NCBI GenBank assembly: GCA_947627445.1 | Contig: CANQWA010000028.1 | Coordinates: 1 to 36,030 of the forward strand | From: an uncultured Ruminococcus sp. | Lineage (GTDB): Bacteria > Bacillota > Clostridia > Oscillospirales > Ruminococcaceae | DNA: 36,030 nucleotides | Reading direction: 5' to 3' | Part shown: positions 22,232 to 29,749 of the stretch, piece after piece | Numbering within the stretch: position 1 is the first letter of the stretch | How the letters are laid out: the number at the start of each line of letters is the position of its first letter | Notes under the pieces: generated by a model | Seen by the model: the letters and a program-made list of their open reading frames with translations, nothing else | Databases searched by the model: none | What the model was told of the DNA's origin: nothing | Made by a program: the position numbers and the translations under genes

Positions 22232-23293
22232 TTGGAAAGAAGTCTCATGAAAGGCAATGAGGCATTGGCAGAAGCGGCGATTCGTGCCGGCTGTAAGTGT
22301 TTCTTTGGCTATCCCATTACGCCTCAGACCGAGCTGTCTGCCTATATGGCAAAGCGCATGGAAAAATCCGGCGGTGTCTTTTTACAGGCAGAATCGGAGA
22401 TTGCTGCTATCAATATGGTTCTGGGCGCAGCATCTACCGGCGTTCGTGCTATGACATCCTCTTCTTCGCCGGGTGTTTCTCTGAAAGCAGAGGGCATCTC
22501 CTACATGGCAGGTTCCGATCTGCCGGCTGTTATCATCAATGTACAGCGCGGCGGTCCGGGGCTGGGTTCTATCCAACCGGCGCAGTCTGACTATTATCAG
22601 GCAACGCACGCCATGGGTCACGGCGATTTTCATATTTTGGTGTATGCACCTTGCTCTGTGCAGGAAATGGTAGATGTTGTTATGCTGGCATTTGACAAAG
22701 CAGATCAGTACCGCATTCCCGTAATGATCCTGGCAGACGGACTGCTGGGGCAGATGATGGAGCCGGTAACATTTCCTGAGCCTCGCACGGAACTGCCGGA
22801 CAAATCGGATTGGGCTGCATGCGGTCACGGCGGTAAGCGGGAGCATCACGTCATCAACTCTCTGTACCTGGATGCTCCGCTGCTGGAAGCAAAGGTGCAG
22901 GAGCGTTTCAAACGGTATGCAGTTATTGAAGAAACCGAAACAGACGCAGAGCTGTACTGCTGTGGGGATGCAGAAATTGTGGTAACTGCCTATGGTGCAT
23001 CTGCTCGTGTAGCAAAATCCGCAGTCACTGCAGCCCGCAGAAAGGGCATTCAGGCAGGACTGTTCCGCCCGAAGACGCTGTGGCCTTTTCCGAAAAAGGA
23101 ACTGTGCGAGGCAACGAAGCACGCAAAGCAGATTCTGGATGTGGAAATGTCCATGGGACAGATGGTGGATGATGTTCGTCTGGCAACGGAATGCCGTCTG
23201 CCAGTGGCATTCTTCGGCAGAACCGGCGGCGTGATTCCCACACCGGAAGAGGTTCTGGCAGAAATCGAAAAGCTTGCAGGAGGTGCAGAATAA
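22232..23293 (+). CDS. vorB: 2-oxoacid:ferredoxin oxidoreductase alpha subunit (VorB type)
   Basis: 353 residues if started at TTG 22232 (AGAAGG 8 bases upstream); an ATG at 22247 is the alternative. Family marks: KGNEALAEAAIRAGC, FFGYPITPQTELSAYMA, QAESEIAAINMVLGA, MTSSSSPGVSLKAEGISY and NVQRGGPGLG, then SQ-type DYYQATHAMGHGD. With the beta and gamma subunits it oxidatively decarboxylates a 2-oxoacid to an acyl-CoA, reducing ferredoxin, in the anaerobic cytoplasm. Clostridial proteins of this size and sequence are called VorB (3-methyl-2-oxobutanoate), but branched-chain, 2-oxoglutarate and related substrates cannot be told apart from sequence reading alone. The stop shares a base with the beta start (TAATG). 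Confidence 0.9.
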   Translation: MERSLMKGNEALAEAAIRAGCKCFFGYPITPQTELSAYMAKRMEKSGGVFLQAESEIAAINMVLGAASTGVRAMTSSSSPGVSLKAEGISYMAGSDLPAVIINVQRGGPGLGSIQPAQSDYYQATHAMGHGDFHILVYAPCSVQEMVDVVMLAFDKADQYRIPVMILADGLLGQMMEPVTFPEPRTELPDKSDWAACGHGGKREHHVINSLYLDAPLLEAKVQERFKRYAVIEETETDAELYCCGDAEIVVTAYGASARVAKSAVTAARRKGIQAGLFRPKTLWPFPKKELCEATKHAKQILDVEMSMGQMVDDVRLATECRLPVAFFGRTGGVIPTPEEVLAEIEKLAGGAE

Positions 23294-24051
23294 TGGCAGT
23301 TGTATTTGATCATCCAAAGTCGCTGCTGGATGTGTCCACACACTTTTGTCCCGGCTGCGGTCACGGTATTGTCCATCGGCTGGTCTGCGAGGTCATAGAC
23401 GAAATGGGCATTGAAGGCGATACCATCGGCGTTGTACCTGTTGGCTGTTCTGTGATGTCCTACAATTATTTTGGCTGCGATGTTATCGAAGCACCTCACG
23501 GACGTGCGCCGGCAGTTGCAACCGGTGTAAAGCGTGTCAATCCGGACAAGTTTGTATTCTCCTATCAGGGAGACGGCGACCTGGCTGCTATCGGTACGGC
23601 AGAGACAGTACATGTAGGTACCCGCGGTGAAAATATTGTTGTGATTTTTATTAACAATACGACTTACGGTATGACCGGCGGACAGATGGCGCCTACCACA
23701 CTTCCGGGTCAGGTGACCCAGACAACGCCTTTCGGCAGAAATGTCGAGACCAACGGCTATCCCATCCGTGTCTGCGAAATGATGGCAACACTAAGCGGTA
23801 CAGCACTGGCGCAGCGTGTTGCGATTGATAGCGTTCCCCATATCCGAGAGGCAAAAAAGGCGATCCGCAAGGGCTTTGAAAACCAGAAGGAAAAACGTGG
23901 TCTGTCTATCATCGAAGTACTGTCCACTTGTCCCACCAACTGGGGACTTTCTCCGGAGGAATCCATGGAATTTGTCAAGGATCAGATGATCCCTTATTAT
24001 CCTCTTGGTGTATATAAAGATGTCACAGCAGAGGAGGGGAAAAAGGCATGA
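23293..24051 (+). CDS. 2-oxoacid:ferredoxin oxidoreductase beta (thiamine diphosphate) subunit
   Basis: 252 residues from ATG 23293, overlapping the alpha stop by one base, with AGGAGG upstream; a frame running back to 23191 is only overlap with the alpha gene. The thiamine-diphosphate motif is present: GDGDLAAIG (93-101) followed by NN at 121-122 and the TYGMTGGQMAPTT loop. The early FCPGCGHG (19-24) is typical of KOR/VOR beta chains. This subunit carries out the decarboxylation. The end overlaps the gamma start by four bases (ATGA). Confidence 0.94.
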   Translation: MAVVFDHPKSLLDVSTHFCPGCGHGIVHRLVCEVIDEMGIEGDTIGVVPVGCSVMSYNYFGCDVIEAPHGRAPAVATGVKRVNPDKFVFSYQGDGDLAAIGTAETVHVGTRGENIVVIFINNTTYGMTGGQMAPTTLPGQVTQTTPFGRNVETNGYPIRVCEMMATLSGTALAQRVAIDSVPHIREAKKAIRKGFENQKEKRGLSIIEVLSTCPTNWGLSPEESMEFVKDQMIPYYPLGVYKDVTAEEGKKA

Positions 24052-24581
24052 CAACCGAAATTATTTTAGCAGGATTCGGCGGACAGGGCATTTTGTTCGC
24101 AGGAAAGGTTCTGGCATACTGTGGTTTGATCGATGGCAAGGAACTGTCATGGCTGCCTTCTTACGGCCCGGAAATGCGGGGGGGTACGGCAAACTGTTCT
24201 GTCTGCATTTCAGATGAGCCCATTGGTTCGCCCTTGGTTACGGCACCGAATTGTCTTATAGCCATGAACGGTCCGTCTTATCACAAGTTTGTAGACACAG
24301 TGAAGCCAGGCGGCATTGCTCTGCTGGATAGCTCTATTGTCGAGGAAACCTGCGACCGGAAGGACATCACAGCCATTTCTCTGCCGGCAACGAATATGGC
24401 GACAAAAGCTGGTCTGAACGGCGCAGCTAACATGATCTTGCTGGGCAAAATGTTGGCAGAAACCAAGCTTTTCTCCTTTGCTGTGGTGGAAAAGGCAATG
24501 GAAAAGTGCATTCCTCCAAAACGTGCGCATCTGATTGCCTCCAATCTGAAAGCGATTCAGATTGGTATGGAGCAAAAGTAA
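24048..24581 (+). CDS. 2-oxoacid:ferredoxin oxidoreductase gamma subunit
   Basis: 177 residues, usual length. The family opens with [20 protein letters not shown], as here, and contains [18 protein letters not shown] and [15 protein letters not shown]. It forms the coenzyme-A-binding part of the complex with the alpha and beta chains. Its ATG overlaps the beta stop (ATGA), so stoichiometric translation is expected. It is the last gene before the terminator at 24698-24740. Confidence 0.94.
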   Translation: MTTEIILAGFGGQGILFAGKVLAYCGLIDGKELSWLPSYGPEMRGGTANCSVCISDEPIGSPLVTAPNCLIAMNGPSYHKFVDTVKPGGIALLDSSIVEETCDRKDITAISLPATNMATKAGLNGAANMILLGKMLAETKLFSFAVVEKAMEKCIPPKRAHLIASNLKAIQIGMEQK

Positions 24582-24697
24582 TATGTCCGAAGTGCGGAGA
24601 AGTATCAATTGATAGGAACGATGTTTCAAAACTGCCATCATAAATTCTGATTACGCTCATCCGTCGGAAAGAAAAACAATGGCATAATCATAGGTAA

Positions 24698-24740
24698 AAC
24701 GCTGTACCTGCTTTTCATTGGCAGATACAGCGTTATTTTT
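24698..24740. terminator. Bidirectional terminator of oxidoreductase operon and CPBP gene
   Basis: AACGCTGTACCTGC (24698-24711) pairs with GCAGATACAGCGTT (24721-24734), 14 bp with one mismatch, 9-base loop, followed by ATTTTT. On the other strand the stem is followed by TTTTACC, so it also serves the leftward gene ending at 24783. Nothing else is visible between 24582 and 24697. Confidence 0.85.
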
Positions 24741-24782
24741 GTATATTGACAAAAAGGTCTACTTTTCAAAAAAATAAGGCAA

Positions 24783-25841
24783 TTACTCTGTCGCTTCCAC
24801 CGGCATAGAATTCGGTCGGAGGTTTTCCGGCAGTGCATCTGCTGTCTGTCCCAGATCTTGATTCTTGCAGAACAGCCACAGAATCAGAAGTCCGGCTATC
24901 AGAACAAATGTGACGCAAAGACCGCCCTCTGGACCAAATTTGCCGCCGTTCCAGAGACTGCCGTTTTCTGTTTGCTGGATTTGCAGAATGGAGTTACCGG
25001 GATTTGTACCACTGACACGCAAGCCGTAGACATTACCCTGTACGAAGTTCCATATGGAGTGAATGGCACAGGCACCCCATAGGTTTCCCCGGCGGATCAT
25101 ATAGACAGACATGAATACGCCAAATAGAAACAGATTCAGAAGTGCCAGGGGGGAGATGCCAGGATTCATCAAATGCAGAAGGGAAAATGCAACGGAGTTG
25201 ATGACAACGCCGACCCACAGCGGCATGTATCTGGCAACGGATATGCACAAATATCCCCGGCAGAGGATTTCTTCAGAAGCACCTTGTATGACAAACCCCA
25301 GCAGTATCAGCAACAGAGAAGGAATGATTTCGGCACGGAAGGGCACGCCGATAAATTTCACACCGCCGAACAGAAAATTCAGCCCGAGAACCAGCGTAAA
25401 CATCACAAATCCCACACCAAGACCGAGGAAATATTCCGAAAAAATCTTCTTTTTGGTCAATCCCATCGTGGACAGCTTGCGTTTTTCGATTTTTGCGCAG
25501 TAAAACAGCACGGTGACAATGATCCCGATGGTGCCAAACAAGGATGCAGCGGTTACCCATGCAGGCATCTGCTCCATTATTTCTCCCACTTTATCCATGT
25601 ACATTTCCATGGTAAAATTGCCTTGGGTTGCTGCTTCTATGAGTTCCTGATAGGCTTCTGTCTGGAATATGCCGATCATTGTAGGTATGGTAATGAGAAT
25701 CATTTCAATGGTGGCAGAAATCAGAAAAATCAAAGCGAAGAGCAGAATCTCCACGATCAGCTTGTGACCACGTGTCTGAATTCGTGCGTTTCGCACCATC
25801 AGAGGATTTTGTGAAGTATGAGAGGGTGTCTTTTCAGACAT
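24783..25841 (-). CDS. CPBP-family intramembrane metalloprotease
   Basis: 352 residues from ATG 25841 (AAAGGA upstream); an extension to a TTG at 25868 is less likely. About eight hydrophobic segments. The CPBP (Abi, type II CAAX-processing) motifs are all present: E190-E191-ILC-R195, FSLLH with H223, and H261-SIW-N265. These residues form the glutamate/histidine metal site within the membrane. Relatives cleave prenylated or membrane-anchored proteins, or act in bacteriocin maturation and self-immunity; the substrate here is unknown. It lies 23 bases behind a degenerate histidine-kinase-like gene and is probably co-transcribed with it. The N-terminal 25 residues are polar and cytoplasmic. Confidence 0.9.
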   Translation of the reverse strand: MSEKTPSHTSQNPLMVRNARIQTRGHKLIVEILLFALIFLISATIEMILITIPTMIGIFQTEAYQELIEAATQGNFTMEMYMDKVGEIMEQMPAWVTAASLFGTIGIIVTVLFYCAKIEKRKLSTMGLTKKKIFSEYFLGLGVGFVMFTLVLGLNFLFGGVKFIGVPFRAEIIPSLLLILLGFVIQGASEEILCRGYLCISVARYMPLWVGVVINSVAFSLLHLMNPGISPLALLNLFLFGVFMSVYMIRRGNLWGACAIHSIWNFVQGNVYGLRVSGTNPGNSILQIQQTENGSLWNGGKFGPEGGLCVTFVLIAGLLILWLFCKNQDLGQTADALPENLRPNSMPVEATE

Positions 25842-25864
25842 ATTGACACGTCCTTTCCAAAAAG

Positions 25865-26947
25865 TCAATAAAAACGATATTCTGAGATATGTGACAGCAT
25901 GATTTCGTACAGAGAAAATGCATGATCATCCGGATTGCTCCAGAAAGTTTCTACCGACAAATCCGCCGGTTCATCGCAGACAGGAAACCGCATGGTATAA
26001 GTGGTTCGATCTTCTGTACTGGAGGACAGGATAACCACGCCGTATGTCTGCCCGAACATCCGGAGAATTTTTTCTTCCGGAGACAGCAAAGGCGTCGTGT
26101 GCATTGGTTGAAATGCGGTATGCCGGGGTGTTGCTGCATCCACGCCGTTGGAGGAGGCTACGATTGTCAGTAAAATGCACTCCTCTTGCCGCTGTGCCTG
26201 TATTTGCAGCAGATTCATGTCCGATTGCTTTTTTTTCAAAAATTGGATCATGCACAGCAGCGCATGGATGAGTCTTTGCCGGTTGACCTGGATGCCCAGA
26301 TATGAATCCGTCTCCATTTGGATTCGGATATTCCTTCCCAGGACTTTTTGACAGGATTTGACAAAATTCGACAATTCACGGTCAAGAAAAAGCGGTGTAC
26401 GGATAATTGCCTCTGGCACCTGATATTTGGCTTGTTCTGACAACAGAACCGCCTCGCGCAGCATTTGACAGCAATTTCCCTTGATGATGTCGATTTGCAC
26501 CATGGATTTGTCCTGCAGCTGCGGAAATTCATCGCTGATCTCTTCGATCATGTTGTACAAAGTCGAGGCTGCATTGGAGATTCCGAATACCTGACTGCGC
26601 AGAACGGCAGATCGATTGTCTGCTTCGTTACGCCAGGCAGAGTTGCTCCATTCCAGATGGGAGTAAGGTTTTTCCGAAATGCGGATCAGGATCATCTGCG
26701 CCGAATCGGTATCCGGCAAATCCAGTTGAAAACTGTAAAGCTCGCCGGCATAGCAAAGGGCATATGTGCCTCGTACCGGCGGCATGTCTTTTTTCAACCC
26801 CAGACTCTGACAGCAGTCTGTGTCCTTGGGCAGCATGGGACAGTCTCGGTTTTGCCAGATGATTTCCCAGGACAGTGTCAGTGCAATGACATAATCCGGT
26901 GAATTGCTGTACCATTGCCTGAGCCAGTGCAGCTGTTCCTCCTGCAT
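25865..26947 (-). CDS. Degenerate sensor histidine-kinase-like protein
   Basis: 360 residues, no membrane helix. Residues 1-95 look like a PAS-type sensor (DYVIALTLSWEIIWQN ... YSFQLDL). Residues 105-170 align with a dimerisation helix pair (RSQVFGISNAASTLYNM), but no phosphoacceptor His occupies the expected position. The region 220-345 resembles a HATPase, with the N-box reading HALLCMIQFLKK so that the Mg-ATP-binding Asn is missing, and no GxGxG lid is seen. It is therefore probably a non-catalytic relative acting as a cytoplasmic sensor or scaffold. No response regulator is adjacent; the downstream partner is the CPBP protease. Start is firm: AAGGAGG 7 bases before ATG. Confidence 0.65.
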   Translation of the reverse strand: MQEEQLHWLRQWYSNSPDYVIALTLSWEIIWQNRDCPMLPKDTDCCQSLGLKKDMPPVRGTYALCYAGELYSFQLDLPDTDSAQMILIRISEKPYSHLEWSNSAWRNEADNRSAVLRSQVFGISNAASTLYNMIEEISDEFPQLQDKSMVQIDIIKGNCCQMLREAVLLSEQAKYQVPEAIIRTPLFLDRELSNFVKSCQKVLGRNIRIQMETDSYLGIQVNRQRLIHALLCMIQFLKKKQSDMNLLQIQAQRQEECILLTIVASSNGVDAATPRHTAFQPMHTTPLLSPEEKILRMFGQTYGVVILSSSTEDRTTYTMRFPVCDEPADLSVETFWSNPDDHAFSLYEIMLSHISEYRFY

Positions 26948-27037
26948 ATCGGATCCTCCTTTCCAAACAAAGATGAACGGTCGTTTTCATAAAAACATGA
27001 ATGTTTGCTTCTGACCGCCTAAATAGTATATGCTTTT

Positions 27038-27066
27038 ATTATACTACATATTTTAGAACATGAAAA
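27038..27066 (-). promoter_or_regulatory. Probable promoter of the kinase-like / CPBP pair
   Basis: On the reverse strand a perfect TATAAT (27043-27038) has a weaker TTTTCA (27066-27061) 17 bases upstream. The leader is about 85 bases. Confidence 0.5.
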
Positions 27067-27090
27067 TAATAATCTGCATTTTTTTGTCAA

Positions 27091-27153
27091 ATTTCTACGA
27101 TTTGTAGAATTTCACTAAATATCATCAGCCATTTTAGGGCGATACGTAGAAAT
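27091..27153 (+). promoter_or_regulatory. Cluster of inverted TTCTAC/GTAGAA motifs upstream of gap
   Basis: Three related half sites: ATTTCTACG (27091-27099), GTAGAAT (27104-27110) and CGTAGAAAT (27145-27153). The first and third are exact reverse complements of each other, and the first two form a TTCTAC-5-GTAGAA palindrome. They lie 45-110 bases upstream of the gap -35 box and could be an operator, for instance for a regulator of central glycolysis (inference). The rest of the gap 26948-27257 holds the two promoters listed. Confidence 0.45.
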
Positions 27154-27198
27154 GCAAAAAAAATGCCTCCAAAGCACCCTCTTTTTTACAGAAAGTGC

Positions 27199-27227
27199 TT
27201 GAATTTCTCTCCGAAATGGTGTAAAAT
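27199..27227 (+). promoter_or_regulatory. Promoter of gap
   Basis: TTGAAT (27199-27204), a 17-base spacer and TAAAAT (27222-27227). It is followed by a short leader with AGGAGG 9 bases before the ATG at 27258. Confidence 0.7.
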
Positions 27228-27257
27228 AAGAATATAAAAAATTAGGAGGTTATTCCA

Positions 27258-28295
27258 ATGTCAGTTAAAGTTGCTATTAATGGTTTCGGCCGTATCGGTC
27301 GTCTCGCTTTCCGTCAGATGTTCGGCGCAGAGGGCTATGAGGTTGTTGCAATCAACGACCTGACCAAACCTTCTATGCTGGCTCACTTGCTGAAGTATGA
27401 TACTGCACAGGGCGGTTATTGCGGCAGAATCGGTGAGAATCTGCATGCGGTTACAGCAGATGACGAGGCTGGTACCATCACAGTTGACGGCAAGACCCTG
27501 AAGATCTATGCTATGGCAAATGCTGCTGAGCTGCCATGGGGTGAGATTGGTGTTGACGTTGTTTTGGAGTGCACAGGTTTCTATGTATCTAAGGCTAAGT
27601 CTCAGGCTCACATTGATGCAGGTGCAAAAAAAGTTGTTATTTCTGCTCCGGCTGGCAATGATCTGCCGACAATCGTTTACAACGTAAACCACAATACTCT
27701 GAAGGCTGATGACACCATCATCTCTGCTGCATCCTGTACCACAAACTGCCTGGCTCCGATGGCAAAGGCTTTGAATGACTATGCTCCGATTCAGAGTGGT
27801 ATCATGAGCACTATCCACGCTTACACAGGCGATCAGATGATTCTGGACGGTCCGCACAGAAAGGGCGACCTGAGAAGAGCAAGAGCTGGCGCTGCTAACA
27901 TCGTTCCGAACTCTACTGGTGCTGCTAAGGCAATCGGTCTGGTTATTCCGGAACTGAACGGCAAGTTGATCGGTTCTGCACAGCGTGTACCGGTTCCGAC
28001 TGGTTCTACTACCATTCTGACAGCTGTTGTCAAGGGCACAGATGTAACTGTTGACGGCATCAATGCTGCTATGAAGGCTGCTTCTACTGAGTCCTATGGC
28101 TACAACGATGAGCCGATCGTTTCTTCTGATGTTATCGGTATGCGTTACGGTTCTCTGTTCGATGCTACACAGACCATGGTTTCTAAGATTTCTGATGATC
28201 TGTATGAAGTACAGGTTGTTTCCTGGTATGACAACGAGAACAGCTACACCAGTCAGATGGTTCGTACCATCAAGTATTTCGCTGAGCTGGCATAA
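27258..28295 (+). CDS. gap: Glyceraldehyde-3-phosphate dehydrogenase, type I
   Basis: 345 residues, about 10 longer than most, because of short insertions near the C-terminal half. It oxidises glyceraldehyde 3-phosphate to 1,3-bisphosphoglycerate with NAD in glycolysis. The NAD fold starts [17 protein letters not shown]. The active site is [12 protein letters not shown] with nucleophile Cys160, and the catalytic His lies in TIHAYTGDQ. Phosphate-binding segments [18 protein letters not shown] and the C-terminal [15 protein letters not shown] are present. Codon use is strongly biased to GCT, GGT and GTT, unlike the surrounding genes, as expected for a highly expressed gene. It is a single-gene unit with its own promoter and terminator. 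Confidence 0.97.
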   Translation: MSVKVAINGFGRIGRLAFRQMFGAEGYEVVAINDLTKPSMLAHLLKYDTAQGGYCGRIGENLHAVTADDEAGTITVDGKTLKIYAMANAAELPWGEIGVDVVLECTGFYVSKAKSQAHIDAGAKKVVISAPAGNDLPTIVYNVNHNTLKADDTIISAASCTTNCLAPMAKALNDYAPIQSGIMSTIHAYTGDQMILDGPHRKGDLRRARAGAANIVPNSTGAAKAIGLVIPELNGKLIGSAQRVPVPTGSTTILTAVVKGTDVTVDGINAAMKAASTESYGYNDEPIVSSDVIGMRYGSLFDATQTMVSKISDDLYEVQVVSWYDNENSYTSQMVRTIKYFAELA

Positions 28296-28348
28296 GGGCA
28301 TTGCCTAAAAAGTCTTGTCTGTTGGACAAGCGAAACATTTGGATAATG

Positions 28349-28383
28349 AAAAAGCGGTATGGCGTGATGTCATACCGCTTTTT
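28349..28383 (+). terminator. Terminator of gap
   Basis: A perfect stem GCGGTATG (28354-28361) / CATACCGC (28371-28378), extended by a 5-base A-run on the left and T-run on the right. It ends 88 bases after the gap stop. Confidence 0.9.
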
Positions 28384-28412
28384 GTATGGTGAAAATATTC
28401 AAACGATCTTGA

Positions 28413-28477
28413 GACAACACCGCACATTGTGCGGCAGATGACGTGCAAAGTTGTCAGACGTGCTTTATGCGGTGTTG
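28413..28477. other. Structured intergenic region at the 3' end of mnmA
   Basis: CAACACCGCA (28415-28424) is the exact complement of TGCGGTGTTG (28468-28477), enclosing a second hairpin CCGCAC-ATT-GTGCGG (28420-28434) that competes for the same bases, a GACAAC/GTTGTC pair, and the direct repeat GACGTGC (28440-28446, 28457-28463). It ends 2 bases before the mnmA stop. It may be the mnmA 3' structure or a small RNA. Confidence 0.45.
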
Positions 28478-28479
28478 CC

Positions 28480-29556
28480 TTAAACAGAATCTATTGTACC
28501 GCCGCCCACAACGGTTTCACCATCGTACAGCACCACAGCCTGTCCGCAGGTAATCGCACGCTGTGGCTGGTCGAAACGCACATGCAATTTACCGTTGTCA
28601 GTCATCCATGCAGTTGCTGGTTGTTCAGGGTGGCGGTAGCGCACTTTTGCCTGAATGCGGATCGGCTTGGTCATGCTTTCACAGGAAATGAGATTGACGT
28701 CTGATGCTGTCAGTTCCTGGGAAAAAAGACTGTCATTTTCTCCCAGTGTGACTGTATTTTCCGCCGGACAAATTTTACAGACATACAGGGGATGAGGAGC
28801 AGAGATTCTTAAGCCGCGCCGCTGACCAATGGTATAATGAATAATACCTCGGTGTTTGCCGATCACTTCGCCTTGTACATTTAGAAAATCTCCAGTGGCA
28901 GGAGATTTGCCGGTGTGCCGTTCGATGAAAGAAGCATAGTCTCCATCGGGGACAAAACAAATGTCCTGACTCTCTGACTTGGCAGCGTTGAGAAAACCAT
29001 TTTCTTCGGCAATTTGGCGGATCTGCTGCTTTGTATATTCGCCTACAGGAAACTGGACATGCGCCAATTGCTCCTGAGTTAGATTGTACAGGACATAGCT
29101 CTGATCCTTGTTGTGATCCAACCCCTTTTTCAGCAGATAGCGACCGGATGTTTTATCAAAAGCTACACGGGCGTAATGACCGGTGACAATCACATCCATT
29201 TTTAATTGCTGCATACGCAGAAACAACTTGTCGAATTTCATATACCGGTTGCAGTCAATGCAGGGATTTGGCGTCCAGCCCCGACAATAGGCACTGACAA
29301 AGCGGTCAATGACCTCTTTACCGAAATGTTCTGTAAAGTTGAACACATAAAAGGGCATATGCAATTGATATGCCACACTGCGGGCATCCTCCACATCATC
29401 TATAGAACAGCAGGTTTTTTCGGTTTTTGGGACGGGAAGATCCGATTCAAAGAGTTTCATCGTCACGCCGATACAGTCGTAGTTCTGCTGCTGCATGAGC
29501 AGTGCCGCAACAGAACTGTCAACACCGCCGCTCATGGCGATCAGGGCTTTTTTCAT
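28480..29556 (-). CDS. mnmA: tRNA-specific 2-thiouridylase MnmA
   Basis: 358 residues from ATG 29556 (AAAGGA 9 bases upstream); a frame opening at 29622 overlaps the promoter. MnmA adds sulfur to U34 of the Lys, Glu and Gln tRNAs using ATP and a sulfur carrier. The PP-loop is ALIAMSGGVDSSVAAL (4-19). The two catalytic cysteines are C102 in NPCIDCN and C200 in SESQDICFV. The tRNA-binding segments TGHYAR, KDQSYVLYNL and HYTIGQRRGL are present. The C-terminal barrel ends QAVVLYDGETVVGGGTI. It is a single gene with a perfect-consensus promoter. No IscS-like gene is adjacent in the window. Confidence 0.97.
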   Translation of the reverse strand: MKKALIAMSGGVDSSVAALLMQQQNYDCIGVTMKLFESDLPVPKTEKTCCSIDDVEDARSVAYQLHMPFYVFNFTEHFGKEVIDRFVSAYCRGWTPNPCIDCNRYMKFDKLFLRMQQLKMDVIVTGHYARVAFDKTSGRYLLKKGLDHNKDQSYVLYNLTQEQLAHVQFPVGEYTKQQIRQIAEENGFLNAAKSESQDICFVPDGDYASFIERHTGKSPATGDFLNVQGEVIGKHRGIIHYTIGQRRGLRISAPHPLYVCKICPAENTVTLGENDSLFSQELTASDVNLISCESMTKPIRIQAKVRYRHPEQPATAWMTDNGKLHVRFDQPQRAITCGQAVVLYDGETVVGGGTIDSV

Positions 29557-29593
29557 ACGATCAGTTCCTTTGTCTGGTTGATTTTTCAGGTTA

Positions 29594-29622
29594 ATTATAC
29601 AGGAAATTCTGTTGCTTGTCAA
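29594..29622 (-). promoter_or_regulatory. Perfect-consensus promoter of mnmA
   Basis: On the reverse strand: TTGACA (29622-29617), 17 bases, TATAAT (29599-29594). Confidence 0.85.
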
Positions 29623-29690
29623 GAGGCAGAATTCTGGAAAAATACTGGCTCCAACGGTTTGCCCATAAATTTGGAATGACCTATTTAAAT

Positions 29691-29723
29691 TTAATGATTT
29701 CTTAATGATTTTCGTGGTACAAT
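29691..29723 (+). promoter_or_regulatory. Candidate response-regulator-controlled promoter of the ABC / two-component operon
   Basis: The direct repeat TTAATGATTT occurs at 29691-29700 and 29702-29711, one helical turn apart (11 bases), as in OmpR/PhoB-family binding sites. It is followed after 6 bases by an extended -10 TGGTACAAT (TACAAT at 29718-29723). There is no -35 box of normal quality; the second repeat covers that place. This is the layout of an activator-dependent promoter and could be bound by the regulator encoded at 32892-33554. Confidence 0.6.
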
Positions 29724-29749
29724 CAATTTATCGAAAGGAGTGTCAGAAA

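Noticed and set aside
22382-23341. 319-codon minus-strand frame opposite the VorB-type gene
   Set aside because: The plus-strand product has full family motifs; the antisense product is rich in Cys and His with no domain and no start signal.
27261-28301. Long open frame of 346 codons on the minus strand opposite gap
   Set aside because: It is an antisense shadow created by the strong codon bias of gap; it has no ribosome site and no recognisable motif.
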